From: a virus
Virus record (IMG/VR): IMGVR_UViG_3300014820_000011
Span: 1-26,142 of that record
DNA length: 26,142 bases
Reading direction: 5' to 3' (one strand)
Shown: piece after piece, positions 13,291-22,885 of the stretch
Position numbering within the stretch: position 1 is the stretch's first letter
Layout of the letters: every line of letters starts with the position of its first letter
The notes under the pieces: model-generated
Seen by the model: only the letters and a program-made list of their open reading frames with translations
Databases searched by the model: none
What the model was told of the DNA's origin: nothing
Program-made: the position numbers and the translations under genes

Positions 13291-14361
13291 TCACTTGTAA
13301 AGACCGGAGATGCTGACGCCCCACGCGCCCTCATTCGGGCCAAGCGCCCGCTCACGAACAGGCGTACCCGTCTTAGCGGCCTCAATGATCTGACCGTTAC
13401 CCTCATACAAGGCGATGTGCCCACCGTCACCGAACCCCACAAGGTCACCCGGCTTTAGTTGATTTAGCGGAACCCTTTGGCCCATTTGCAACTGGTCGTA
13501 AGACAACCGGGGTGCGCTGATCCCGGCACCCGCAAGGGCGTACTGAATAAACCCGGAGCAGTCGAACCCCACATCGTTGAAGTTGCCGTGCGCCAGCGGC
13601 GACTTTGACGGGCCGCCAGAGTTGCCGCCACCAAAAACGTACGGCGTGCCAAGCCACTTCTGCCCCGCCGCAATAGCCTGCCCTTGCGCGCCCGTGGCGG
13701 CCCCTGTGGGGCCAGTGGTGGGTGGTGGGGGAATAGTGCCCGCAGTGGGTGTTGGTGCGCTGGTGGGTGCTTCTCCGAACGCCTGACCCCCATTGGTGCC
13801 AACCGCGCCAGCGCCAGAACTGGTGAAAGCGTCAATGCCTGGTGCGGACACGGCACCAACCCCCGCCGAACCCGGCATTTGCGGCTTGGCCACAGGCTTC
13901 ACCGTGTTGTCCACGGTCGTCACAGGCACGGCGGCAGCCGACTGATACGACGTGCCCGGTGTCCCCGGAAACCCCATAGACTTCCCGATGACCTCGTCCA
14001 CGTACTGCCCGATGGGCGGGCCACCCTTTTGCGGGTTGTAGTTCAAGTTCAGTGCAGGGTCACCTGAGTACCACGCCGAAGCTGCGCCTCTCGCGCCCCA
14101 CTTCGTGTAATAGTCGCCCAGGACCGCCTTAGCCAGGGCCTCCTGCTTGTACGGGTCGCCCAAGAACTGTTGGGGCGTCCACTGGGTGCCCATATACTTT
14201 TGCGACCATTCGGCGATGTTGCCAGGCATGATCTGATACTTCCCGAGCGCGCCGGAACCGGGGTTGACGGCACCGTAGTTGCCGCCCGACTCCTGCTGCG
14301 CTATGCCGTGAAAGAACTCATCGAACGACGGCCCACCACCGCCGTTGGTGGCGGTCGCCAT
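13291..14361 (-). CDS. Bifunctional cell-wall hydrolase: lysozyme-like plus NlpC/P60
   Basis: A 356-residue enzyme with two catalytic domains. Residues 13-105 are a transglycosylase/lysozyme-like domain: FHGIAQQESGGNY with catalytic Glu24, then GKYQIMPGNI and AWYSGDP. Residues 130-225 are a Pro/Gly/Thr-rich linker. Residues 228-345 are an NlpC/P60 cysteine peptidase: GFDCSGF with Cys268 and GGHIALYE with His315. Together they would cut both the glycan strand and the stem peptide. Placement inside the virion-protein block suggests a particle enzyme that opens the wall during DNA entry. No signal peptide is present. It could double as the lysis enzyme, since no other endolysin is visible. Confidence 0.88.
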   Translation of the reverse strand: MATATNGGGGPSFDEFFHGIAQQESGGNYGAVNPGSGALGKYQIMPGNIAEWSQKYMGTQWTPQQFLGDPYKQEALAKAVLGDYYTKWGARGAASAWYSGDPALNLNYNPQKGGPPIGQYVDEVIGKSMGFPGTPGTSYQSAAAVPVTTVDNTVKPVAKPQMPGSAGVGAVSAPGIDAFTSSGAGAVGTNGGQAFGEAPTSAPTPTAGTIPPPPTTGPTGAATGAQGQAIAAGQKWLGTPYVFGGGNSGGPSKSPLAHGNFNDVGFDCSGFIQYALAGAGISAPRLSYDQLQMGQRVPLNQLKPGDLVGFGDGGHIALYEGNGQIIEAAKTGTPVRERALGPNEGAWGVSISGLYK

Positions 14362-15242
14362 TAGACGGCCGCACGAACAGCGTTGACCAGCGCGTCATAG
14401 AAAACAGTGGCCTGTTGGTTCTTCGCAACGTCAGGAGAAGCCGACGACGCCTGCTGCTCAGCGGCAGCCTTCTGGTCATAACCACCAGTGGTCGTGTTCG
14501 TTTGAGCCGTCTGCTGCCCATTCACGTAAGAATTCACAGAGTTCGTCACCGTCGGGTTCGCCGCAGCAACCTGATTCAAACCGTGCTGGTATGTGGCCTG
14601 CTCACCGGCAGTCGGGTTCCGCCCCAAAAGCTGGTGCAACACGTCCCCTGTCGTAGCCGACTGGGACTGGTCAATGCTCGTTGACGTGGTCACCTTGTCG
14701 CCCGTGTAATGGGCGGCAGCGTCCTGCTGCTGCGCCAACAGGGCACCGCCCATATTCTGTGAAACCATCTTCGCCACCTCAAAAGGCGTCACCTCGGTAC
14801 TGCCCCCGGTGGCGTCCTTAATGTTCACGGCCCAACCGATGGCGGTATCCCACGCCTTACCCAAAGCGCTGGCGTCGTTGATGTTGGCCGCAGTGATTCC
14901 AAGGCCGGGGGTTTTCCGTGCAAGCTGACCCCACTCGTGCATCATCGCCGGGTCCATCAGCAGGATGCCGAACTGTGTGGATGCGTCATTCGCGTTGTAC
15001 TGCTCAGGGGTCGTCACCTTCGACGTGGAGCCAACAACCTGCTCACCGTTGGCGTCAATACGGCGGACGGCCTCTTTGTGGTTGGCCCGCCACAAAGGGA
15101 TCGTCGTACCCGCCGCCGCCTGCTGCCCCGCCGCGCCAGCAAACATCGACGCGAAGCCGGCCGTGTCCAAAACCTGAGGGTTGCCGCCGGTCGCCTTCGC
15201 CTTGTTAATGCCCGCCTGAATGGCCGGGTCGGTTGTTGGCAT
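14361..15242 (-). CDS. Probable virion protein, unknown fold
   Basis: A 293-residue protein, helical and rich in Ala, Gln and Thr. Visible features: FGILLMDPAMMHEWGQLARKT and an aromatic WDTAIGWAVNIKDA segment in the first half, and a low-complexity region around residues 240-275 (NGQQTAQTNTTTGGYDQKAAAEQQ). No membrane helix or catalytic motif is seen. The motifs are of the same type as those in the other helical virion proteins of this block. Its stop overlaps the hydrolase ATG by one base (TAATG), suggesting that it works with the hydrolase, perhaps as its carrier in the head. Confidence 0.55.
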   Translation of the reverse strand: MPTTDPAIQAGINKAKATGGNPQVLDTAGFASMFAGAAGQQAAAGTTIPLWRANHKEAVRRIDANGEQVVGSTSKVTTPEQYNANDASTQFGILLMDPAMMHEWGQLARKTPGLGITAANINDASALGKAWDTAIGWAVNIKDATGGSTEVTPFEVAKMVSQNMGGALLAQQQDAAAHYTGDKVTTSTSIDQSQSATTGDVLHQLLGRNPTAGEQATYQHGLNQVAAANPTVTNSVNSYVNGQQTAQTNTTTGGYDQKAAAEQQASSASPDVAKNQQATVFYDALVNAVRAAV

Positions 15243-15243
15243 G

Positions 15244-18200
15244 TCAGGCTCCCGTCGTAGGTGTCAAGTCGTTTTTGAACTCCGACTCAAACAGTCGGGA
15301 CCACGCCTGCTGAAACACGATGTCCCCAGCAGCCAACGACTGCCCGTACTGCCACAACGAGTAACGGTTAGCCAGTTGGCCCGCCGATGTTTGCCAAGCC
15401 GTGACACCCTGCAACTTGGCGTTATCCGCCAACGCCTGCCGCGCAAACAAGTACTTCGCTGTTGTTGCCACGTCAGGACGGTCACGCAAAGTGGGGGGAG
15501 GGTTCTCCACCATGCCCTGAATCTGCGTGATCTGCCGTTCACGGCGGTTGCGGTCCATCGTGGACTGGTCAACCCCCCACGCAGGGAACTGCTGACCCAA
15601 CTGTGCAATGAACTCGTTTTTCAGCACACCCAACTGGCCGGCGTTCTTAGAACTCAACGACTTGATCCCGTTATCCCGCATGTACAAGGCCATGGCCGAA
15701 TCAAAGTTGGCTTTCTGCCCGTACCCCATAGCAATGTCCTGCTGTTGGATCAGCTCAGTCTTGTTGTACCGACGCCGCAAACCGGCAGTCATCTGCTGGT
15801 TGTACGCCGACTGTGAGAACGTTTTGCCCGCCTGATCCGGGTCGCCAAGGTTCGCCAGAATGTTGTCGGCCCCAGCAATCCACCAAGCCGAATCAGGGTT
15901 CGCGTCCATCAGGGTGCGGTTCTTGTAATAGTTGCTTGTCGCATTAACCGTCGCCTGCAAGTGACCGTCGTTCACACTGAATGACCAGTTCAGCCGTGAC
16001 GCGTTCGGGTACATGGTGGCAAACACCCCACCGGGGGTCAGCCCTTGAGCCGCAAGAGCGGGGGTCATCGCATTCAAAGCGTGCATCTTGTCCACATACA
16101 ACTGCCCCTCAGGGGCCGCATTGCCCGAAATGCCGATACCGAACGACATTGACGCCGAAGCCAGTGCGGCGGCACGGGCACCCGAGTCAGCCTGCCCCTG
16201 CATGGCAACCAACTCAACCTTGGACGGGTCCCGCCCACCATTGTCTGTGCGAAACTGGGTGATCAGGTTGCCGTACCGTGTGCCGAAAGCGTTGGAGTAA
16301 ACGTTGCCGAAAGACAGCGGCGAATCCCCAAAAATGGCGTCCGACAGTTTTCGCATGTACGACGGCAACGGTGACCCGATCAGGGAGTTCCAGTCAGCCT
16401 TCGGCACCCCGCCCTGCGGCAGGAACGTCTTGTTCACAATGTTGTCAGGGTGCTCGTTGATTTGCTTCCACAGCCAGGCACCAGGCCCGCCCATCTTCGT
16501 CAAACCCCAACCCACCAACGCCGTAGACCCCAGTTGAACCAGTGGGCCAACACCGGGGGAGAAGGGCACGTTGCCCTGCTGAATCGAGTTGAACGAACCA
16601 ACGTTCGCCCGCAACGACTCCAACCCGCCAATACCATGCAACGGAATGTTGATGTACTTGTCCTGCATCCCAGTGCCATCCCACGCCTGCGTGGGCTTAC
16701 CGTTAGAGTCAGTGGTCACATAGAACATGTCACCGATCTGCGAGTAACGCATCAGCTTCCCGGCAACCGCAGGGTTGTCATACATGAGCCGACCCCACGA
16801 GGTCATGGCGTCTTCCCACGGGGCGAAGAACGGGCTGATCATCCCAGCCACACCATGAATGCCCACGTTGCGGTGAACGTCGTACATGTCACGGCGGGTG
16901 TCGTTGAGGGCACCCTGCATGCCGAGTTGGTGAATCTGCTCAAGTTCCTTATCGCTCAGAACCGTGCGACCCTCCGATGTTGCCCGGTCAATGTAGCGGG
17001 GCACCAGTTCGCGCACGTTCGCCCGGTACAAGCCGTTCACCATCGGCACGCGGGCAAGGTAAACGTCAGGGACGTTCAGCGTGTACTTGTAAAACTTCTC
17101 GATCAGACTCGGCCCGACATCGCGGAACACGTCCGGCCCGAAGATGGGGAACCTGGCCCCGCCACGAATAGCCGCGTTAGACATTTCAGGGGTGACATCC
17201 TTGGCGCCAACAAGCAGGTCGTATGCCGCCTGCGTGGGCGTCATCGAACGCACCGAATCGTTGAGTTGCGACAGCCACGACTTCATACCCTCATCACCAA
17301 GGTGCTCACCACGAACCATGGTGCGAACCTTGCCGACCTTGCCCTCAACCGTCTGACCCTCAACGTCGCGTGGCAGGGACAGTCCACGGTACTCCGCAAC
17401 AACCTTCGGGTCCGTCAGGTACGACTGCACAACAGCCTCATCCGTCCGCTCAGGGACGGTCAGGGCCTCCCGCTCCATCAACAGTTTTCGTGCCGTAGGC
17501 GAACTGCGCAACACGTTCGCTGTTGCGGCGTGCTTCTCCGCCCAGTGCGCATCATCCGGTGCGACATGGTCACTGCCATGGTTGGCGTCAACGCGCATGC
17601 GCTTCAAGTCTTGGCTCATCTGACCCAAGTACATGTCAGACGCGGTGCCACCACCCTGAGCCTCAGCCTTCACAACGTCGTAGTCCATGTTGGACTTCAC
17701 CAGGGCAAACTTGTAACCGTTGACATCAAACTCTTGTGCCGCGTTGGAGAACTTGTTGGCATGGCCCTGCTCGTAGCGGGCCTTCGCCGTCTCATAGCCC
17801 TTGATCGCGGCCTTGCGCACGGGTGCCTGCGCAGCAAACTCTGCATTGAGCCCGCGCAAACCAGTCGGCTGGTCATACACGGGAGTGTCGCTGCGCTTCG
17901 CAGCGGTGCGGTCAATCGTCCCGTCAGCCTTACGCGGAGCCTTACGGCCCACACCCAACGGCTTACCGCCACTAGACGGCAGGAGGCTTCCACGTTGACG
18001 CTGCTCAAGTTCGACAGCCCGCAGTTCAGCATCGGCGTAAAAGTTGCTCAACGTGTGCCACTGGCCGGCCTTACTGACACGCCCCTGCCCCATCGGGTCA
18101 AACGTCACACCAGGCACACCAGACTCAAGGTTCCCACCCATCGTCGGCTTCGCCGGACGCGGGGTTGGCATGTTGTGAATCTTTGTGGCAAAGTCCCCCG

Positions 18201-20559
18201 CCAGCTCCGCAGACCTGTTCGCCTGCATGGTCCGGTCCATGATCTTAAACGCCTGGTCCTCACCAGCCGCCGTCATCATGTTGATGCTGGCCTGCGCCCG
18301 GCGGGCACCCTCCTTGTCCGCAGCGGTCATCGTCATGCGTGCCGAATCAAACGTGTTCAGCAAACCGTTACCGTGGTTGCGGGCAACGTTCAACGCACCC
18401 GTCAGGGCCTGCATCGCCATGTTCTGTGCACCAATAGTGACCGACGCACGCAACCCCGTGTCCTCGAGGGCACGCACAGCCAAACCCGGACGCAACAGAA
18501 CAGCATGCTTCCAAATCTTGTGATACCCGGCAATCCACTGGTACGAGTTCGCACCAGCCTGCGTGGCAACCCTGTCAAGGGCGTTCGCACTGGTGATCCG
18601 GTTCGCCTTATAGAAACTGTCAACGGCGTCACTCGCGGAACGCCAGTCCCACAAGAACCGTGTCGTCTCCAACTGTGACGCCATGTGCGCCGTCTTCAAC
18701 ACGGTGTCCGCGCCGGTCAGGTCACCAAGGTGCGTTTCCGACTCGCCGGCAGCCTGAGCCTTCTTCACGGCCGCCTCGGCGTAAGCCCGACCGCCATTCT
18801 TTGCCGCGTTAGCGGTTGCCACCAGTTGGCGCACATTCTCAGGGGTCAACTCTGCACCACGGTGGGCAACGGCTTGCGCACTGTAATGCTCCGCAACCTT
18901 CTGCAAAAGCGCGTCATTCACGTTGTCAACAATCGCGCCCCGCTCAGCAGGGGTTGCACGCAAATACGACTCAGACGTGGCCTCAATGTACGCAGGGGTG
19001 AAAGCGTCAACCCCGTCAGTGCCGCGCATCTTCTGACTGAACTGCCTCATCGTGCCCATGAGCTGCTTGTTGCCCATGATCGGGTCAGCCATGTGAATGC
19101 TGCCCGGTGCGTTCGGTGTCACAACCGAGTTCACGATGCGAATGTTCAGCCCTGACGCACCATCCTTAAGAAGGTGCTCATCAAGGACATGCTGGTTCAG
19201 GCCAGCCTTCAACTGCTCCAACGCACGCGGCACCACCATGGTGCCCTCATTGGTGCCCGGAGCCGCCGACGTGCGAAAACTCACTTCTGCCCCGCCAGGG
19301 CCACCATGCTCAATGGTCTGTTTGAACTTGCGAACGTCCTCAACCTTGGAAGCGTAAGCCTTCAACTCGGCTTGCTGTGCGGGGTCGGTGTAGTGGGCGT
19401 CAACCCACTTGTTCATGTCCAACGACTGAATGCCGTTAGCCTCAACGTCGTCCATGACGTTGCGCACCAGGGTGAACTCTGACGGGGCCATGGATGTGCG
19501 GCGTAGTTTCGCCGCAGCCATTGGCAGGTTGTCCGCCAACCACTTCATCGCAAGGGGGCCGTTGGCGGACGCAAGGAAAATGTTGGTTTGCGCCGTCGCA
19601 CGCAATGTAGGGTCGGTGATCTTTCCCGCGTCAGCAATCAACTCAGCCATCACTGGTGCCGCCATGCGGGCGGCATCCGTACCCTCACCATGGGTGGGGT
19701 CCAACTTGTTCAGCACGGAGTTGAAGTTTGTGTCGTTTCCGAAACGTTGAGCCATCGACGCTTGAATGCGCCCCACCTGAGAGGCGTCATCCAAAGGCTT
19801 GCCGACCAGCGCACGTGCCGTATTGCCAAGGTTGCCAGTCGGCAACGCCGTGCCGGCAGCGTCGGCGTTGTTAAGGGCGGTAGCAAGCCGGTCAGCGTGC
19901 ATCGGGTCAGCTACATAGTTAGCGGCACGGGAAGCCGCCGTCAGTTTGCCCCCACCTTTGGTGGGGTCGGCAAGAGCGTACCCGCCGTAAGTGATAGCAC
20001 CCGCCACCATGTTGCCGTACCACGTGGAGTCCAGCGCCTTGTGCAAGTCCTTGAGGCCGGACGGGTCCGTCAACACCGACTGGTCGGCCATTATCGCCGC
20101 ACCGAAATCAATGGGGTTCTCTTTCGAGAACGCCATGTCCCAAGCCTTCTTGTTCAAACCCTGCTTCATAAACGCAGGATCGTCACCGGCAGAGTTTTGG
20201 GTAGTAGCCAACGCCCCATACGTCAGGAGGCTGCCAGCCTTGCTGAAACCCGTACCAAGCAGGCCGATGAGGCCCTTATCCCACTCGTCGCCCTGCGCAC
20301 CAATACCCGCATCATGCAGTCCCGCCATGATCGGCCCGGTGAGCAGTTTGCTGGGGTCCTTGTCTGACGCCACGCTCAGGGCGTTCCCGACAGCACCTGC
20401 TGCCGCACGTTCGGCGTTCAGTGCGCCAGTAGGTGCGCGGGTAATGTCAAACGTGGACAGGTCCGGGGCGAACGTGCCCTGAATGACACCACCAATATAA
20501 GAACCGACCGACGAAACCTTAGACGCAAGGCTAGAGAGCCAGTCGTTGCCGTCAGGCAT
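15244..20559 (-). CDS. Giant 1771-residue virion protein, probable ejection protein
   Basis: By far the largest gene. The protein is mainly helical, Ala-rich, with no enzyme motif I can name. Around residues 680-705 it has WKHAVLLRPGLAVRALEDTG and near 1235-1260 ISPFFAPWEDAMTSWGRLMY. I recall both signatures in very large virion proteins of actinobacteriophages. The middle (about 840-950) is basic and linker-like. It lies after the portal and small Pro/Gly-rich gene, with AAAGGAG in front of its ATG. Size, helix content and the nearby wall hydrolase suggest a protein released through the portal into the cell, like the large inner proteins of T7 or N4; a tape-measure role is unlikely given the lack of tail-tube genes. 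Confidence 0.6.
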   Translation of the reverse strand: MPDGNDWLSSLASKVSSVGSYIGGVIQGTFAPDLSTFDITRAPTGALNAERAAAGAVGNALSVASDKDPSKLLTGPIMAGLHDAGIGAQGDEWDKGLIGLLGTGFSKAGSLLTYGALATTQNSAGDDPAFMKQGLNKKAWDMAFSKENPIDFGAAIMADQSVLTDPSGLKDLHKALDSTWYGNMVAGAITYGGYALADPTKGGGKLTAASRAANYVADPMHADRLATALNNADAAGTALPTGNLGNTARALVGKPLDDASQVGRIQASMAQRFGNDTNFNSVLNKLDPTHGEGTDAARMAAPVMAELIADAGKITDPTLRATAQTNIFLASANGPLAMKWLADNLPMAAAKLRRTSMAPSEFTLVRNVMDDVEANGIQSLDMNKWVDAHYTDPAQQAELKAYASKVEDVRKFKQTIEHGGPGGAEVSFRTSAAPGTNEGTMVVPRALEQLKAGLNQHVLDEHLLKDGASGLNIRIVNSVVTPNAPGSIHMADPIMGNKQLMGTMRQFSQKMRGTDGVDAFTPAYIEATSESYLRATPAERGAIVDNVNDALLQKVAEHYSAQAVAHRGAELTPENVRQLVATANAAKNGGRAYAEAAVKKAQAAGESETHLGDLTGADTVLKTAHMASQLETTRFLWDWRSASDAVDSFYKANRITSANALDRVATQAGANSYQWIAGYHKIWKHAVLLRPGLAVRALEDTGLRASVTIGAQNMAMQALTGALNVARNHGNGLLNTFDSARMTMTAADKEGARRAQASINMMTAAGEDQAFKIMDRTMQANRSAELAGDFATKIHNMPTPRPAKPTMGGNLESGVPGVTFDPMGQGRVSKAGQWHTLSNFYADAELRAVELEQRQRGSLLPSSGGKPLGVGRKAPRKADGTIDRTAAKRSDTPVYDQPTGLRGLNAEFAAQAPVRKAAIKGYETAKARYEQGHANKFSNAAQEFDVNGYKFALVKSNMDYDVVKAEAQGGGTASDMYLGQMSQDLKRMRVDANHGSDHVAPDDAHWAEKHAATANVLRSSPTARKLLMEREALTVPERTDEAVVQSYLTDPKVVAEYRGLSLPRDVEGQTVEGKVGKVRTMVRGEHLGDEGMKSWLSQLNDSVRSMTPTQAAYDLLVGAKDVTPEMSNAAIRGGARFPIFGPDVFRDVGPSLIEKFYKYTLNVPDVYLARVPMVNGLYRANVRELVPRYIDRATSEGRTVLSDKELEQIHQLGMQGALNDTRRDMYDVHRNVGIHGVAGMISPFFAPWEDAMTSWGRLMYDNPAVAGKLMRYSQIGDMFYVTTDSNGKPTQAWDGTGMQDKYINIPLHGIGGLESLRANVGSFNSIQQGNVPFSPGVGPLVQLGSTALVGWGLTKMGGPGAWLWKQINEHPDNIVNKTFLPQGGVPKADWNSLIGSPLPSYMRKLSDAIFGDSPLSFGNVYSNAFGTRYGNLITQFRTDNGGRDPSKVELVAMQGQADSGARAAALASASMSFGIGISGNAAPEGQLYVDKMHALNAMTPALAAQGLTPGGVFATMYPNASRLNWSFSVNDGHLQATVNATSNYYKNRTLMDANPDSAWWIAGADNILANLGDPDQAGKTFSQSAYNQQMTAGLRRRYNKTELIQQQDIAMGYGQKANFDSAMALYMRDNGIKSLSSKNAGQLGVLKNEFIAQLGQQFPAWGVDQSTMDRNRRERQITQIQGMVENPPPTLRDRPDVATTAKYLFARQALADNAKLQGVTAWQTSAGQLANRYSLWQYGQSLAAGDIVFQQAWSRLFESEFKNDLTPTTGA

Positions 20560-20570
20560 TCAGGCTCCTT

Positions 20571-21020
20571 TTAGAATAGTGCGAGCAAAGCTGAGACTGA
20601 GTCCTTGTACGCCTGCGTGGCGTACTGACTCTGGCTCTCTGCGATGAGAGCTGGCAGGATCGGCCCGTAGCGCGCCCGAATCTCCTGCGGCGTGTCACCC
20701 TTAGGCAGGTTCAAAGCGTCGGGGCCAGCGCCCGCACCAACGGCGGCACCAGCAGTGACCGGCTCGTTGGGGTTCTGTGTCGGTGCACCAAACTCGGTAG
20801 GCATCTGCGGCGTGTCGGCGCCGCCTGTTGCACCCGTTGGTGATGCGGGCTGCCCCATCGGGGCACCGCCCTGAATGGACTGGAAATCCTTCTGCTCCCC
20901 ATACTTCGCGTTGGGGAGTTGCATGTTTGGTTGCGGAGCGCCGTCAGTGCGCTGGCTCAAAGCGCCAGGACCCGACACTGCGGCTGGGTTAGTGGGCGAA
21001 TGCAGCCCGCCACTAGGCAT
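20571..21020 (-). CDS. Small Pro/Gly-rich protein following the portal
   Basis: A 149-residue protein. Residues 1-105 are disordered and rich in Pro, Gly, Ala and Gln (GGAPMGQPASPTGATGG). The last 40 residues form a helical end (PQEIRARYGPILPALIAESQ, then YKDSVSALLALF). Its ATG overlaps the portal stop by one base. The portal's own C-terminus is similarly Pro/Gly rich, so the two may have separated from one frame or bind a common partner. Function unknown; virion or portal accessory is likely. Confidence 0.55.
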   Translation of the reverse strand: MPSGGLHSPTNPAAVSGPGALSQRTDGAPQPNMQLPNAKYGEQKDFQSIQGGAPMGQPASPTGATGGADTPQMPTEFGAPTQNPNEPVTAGAAVGAGAGPDALNLPKGDTPQEIRARYGPILPALIAESQSQYATQAYKDSVSALLALF

Positions 21021-22858
21021 CAGGCCACCGGCATACTGCGCCGGACATTAGCGCCAAGAATTGGGTTCATTCCGCCACGGTTTCCCGCCATGAGGGTCAA
21101 CAGGTCCGGTCGTCCCTGAGGAGGGCCACCCGGAGGGGCCATCGGGCCACCAGCAGGCGGACCTGCCTGCCCAGGCGCCTCAGAACCGGGAGGACCCGAA
21201 ACCGGAGGAGAGGAGGGGTCTCCGGGGGCCGCAACACCGGGAGGCGCCTGGGCAGGTTCGGGGGGTGGTGGGGCAAACACCAGAAGAACAATGTCCTCAA
21301 TAGCCTTACCCGACTTAATACCATTCGTCACAGCAGCCAAAGACGCAACCAGCTTCGACGGGTCAGCGCCCTGAGCCACCATTGTTGGCAACGCCTGAGA
21401 CGCAGCCGCCAACGAATCCAACAAAGACTTGCGCATCTCCTCCAACTCAATCTTCTTCGTCTCCTCAGAAACGTTAAAGTTCGCTGGAAGGTTACGCATC
21501 GCATAATCCCGTGACAACAGTTTCGCACCATACGCTTGAAGGATGAAAATCAGACTACGGTTTGCGTCCACGCCCGCCAAGAAACCGTACCGCACATCAA
21601 TGGTGTGGTCCCCCGCAATGTCCTTCGCGGGCGTGTACTTGATCACGTAAGGCACGCCGCCATCCTGCCCGCGAATCTCCTTCGCAACCTTCGGCCACAG
21701 CTTCTCATCCATGGCGAAGCAACGCTCAAGAACCTTCTTCAACGCAAACTTCATCATCTCCTGGGCTTGCGCCTGCTGCGCATTAAACCCATCACCAAGC
21801 GCATCAACCCCGGCACCCGTAATGACCGACGCGGAAGACTGCCCGCTACGAGCGTCAGACGACATGCCGCCACGCTGCATGTCCTCACGCAGCCACTCCA
21901 TCGACTGAAAGGCCGCAGGCGGCACATCCACTTTCAGGCGTTGCACACCCTGTGGGTTGTTTGTCTGCAACACCGCGTCAGGACCAAACGCAATATCCGT
22001 TACGTCAGGCGGCACAATGATAGGTGCCCGCACAGCCTTGTCAGTAGCCTCAAGGGCAAGAATCTGGAACTCGTTGCGCGCAATCTGAGGCCACACAAGG
22101 TCGTCATACTGGCCCCGAATAACCTGCCCAAACGAACCATGCCCTGACGGGCGCGGCACACACACGTACTCGCACTCACCCGTAGGAGACTGGTACTCCT
22201 CAAGAATGAAATTGCCCAGATCGGGCAGGTACGTGACCGTGACATCCTTGTCCGACCACTTCACAACCTTGTAACGGTCCCCACCCACCAACGCACCAGG
22301 GTGCTTCTTACGCAAATCCTTAGCGGTCGGGTAGTCCGCCTCAATCTGGTTCGCGTAAGCGAAACTGATCTTCGCTGCCGCAACCGTGTCCATGTTGCGG
22401 TTCCACAAAGGGTAAACGTACACGGAGTCCTCGGCCCGGATGCGAGGCAACTTCGCATCCCAGTCCGGCTCAATACTAAACACAGCCATGCCGTGACAGT
22501 TATACGAATCAGCGGCGTCAGGCATCTGAGACGCAAGGTGGGAGTGGATAAGGTAGTTGTGGGCGATCTTCGACCGCTTATCCGCAAACTTCTTAGCCGC
22601 ATCCGACACCATGGACGCGGCACTGCAATTAAACGACGGCAGGGGCGTCAACTTCGCGGCAAAGTCCCGCGCCATGTTGTCCACAATATTAGCAACAACC
22701 GGGCGGGGCCAATCCTCAGGGAACACGCCTGGTGCGATCTGGTCAAAGTCGCCATGGCGGACAGCACGAACCTGCACGGCGGCGTAGTCGCGGGTGGCGT
22801 ACTGCAACGCCAGCGACTCAACCTTCCGCACAACGCTGTTGAACTTGTCCTGGTCCAT
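21020..22858 (-). CDS. Portal protein
   Basis: A 612-residue protein that would form the dodecameric DNA gate at one capsid vertex. Evidence: position two genes after the large terminase; size; an N-terminal region with NIVDNMARDFAAKLT; a central EYQSPTGECEYVCVPRPSGHG; a helical ILALEATDKAVRAPIIVPP; and QSSASVITGAGVDALG before the long helix QAQEMMKFALKKVLERCF, consistent with portal stem and wing. Residues 529-586 are extremely Pro/Gly rich (APPPPEPAQAPPG), an unusual tail probably disordered inside the head. ATG follows AAGGA. The assignment rests on synteny and pattern. Confidence 0.85.
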   Translation of the reverse strand: MDQDKFNSVVRKVESLALQYATRDYAAVQVRAVRHGDFDQIAPGVFPEDWPRPVVANIVDNMARDFAAKLTPLPSFNCSAASMVSDAAKKFADKRSKIAHNYLIHSHLASQMPDAADSYNCHGMAVFSIEPDWDAKLPRIRAEDSVYVYPLWNRNMDTVAAAKISFAYANQIEADYPTAKDLRKKHPGALVGGDRYKVVKWSDKDVTVTYLPDLGNFILEEYQSPTGECEYVCVPRPSGHGSFGQVIRGQYDDLVWPQIARNEFQILALEATDKAVRAPIIVPPDVTDIAFGPDAVLQTNNPQGVQRLKVDVPPAAFQSMEWLREDMQRGGMSSDARSGQSSASVITGAGVDALGDGFNAQQAQAQEMMKFALKKVLERCFAMDEKLWPKVAKEIRGQDGGVPYVIKYTPAKDIAGDHTIDVRYGFLAGVDANRSLIFILQAYGAKLLSRDYAMRNLPANFNVSEETKKIELEEMRKSLLDSLAAASQALPTMVAQGADPSKLVASLAAVTNGIKSGKAIEDIVLLVFAPPPPEPAQAPPGVAAPGDPSSPPVSGPPGSEAPGQAGPPAGGPMAPPGGPPQGRPDLLTLMAGNRGGMNPILGANVRRSMPVA

Positions 22859-22885
22859 GGTGTCCTTGCTATTTAAGTGACGGGG

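Noticed and set aside
12186-13316. 376-residue plus-strand frame opposite the Lys/Ala-rich virion gene
   Set aside because: Antisense shadow; low-complexity Arg/Gly product mirrors the Ala/Lys repeat of the real gene.
16450-18678. 742-residue plus-strand open frame opposite the giant virion gene
   Set aside because: It lies wholly antisense to a well-supported gene; in GC-rich DNA the opposite frame often stays open. The product is Arg/His/Val rich with no domain.
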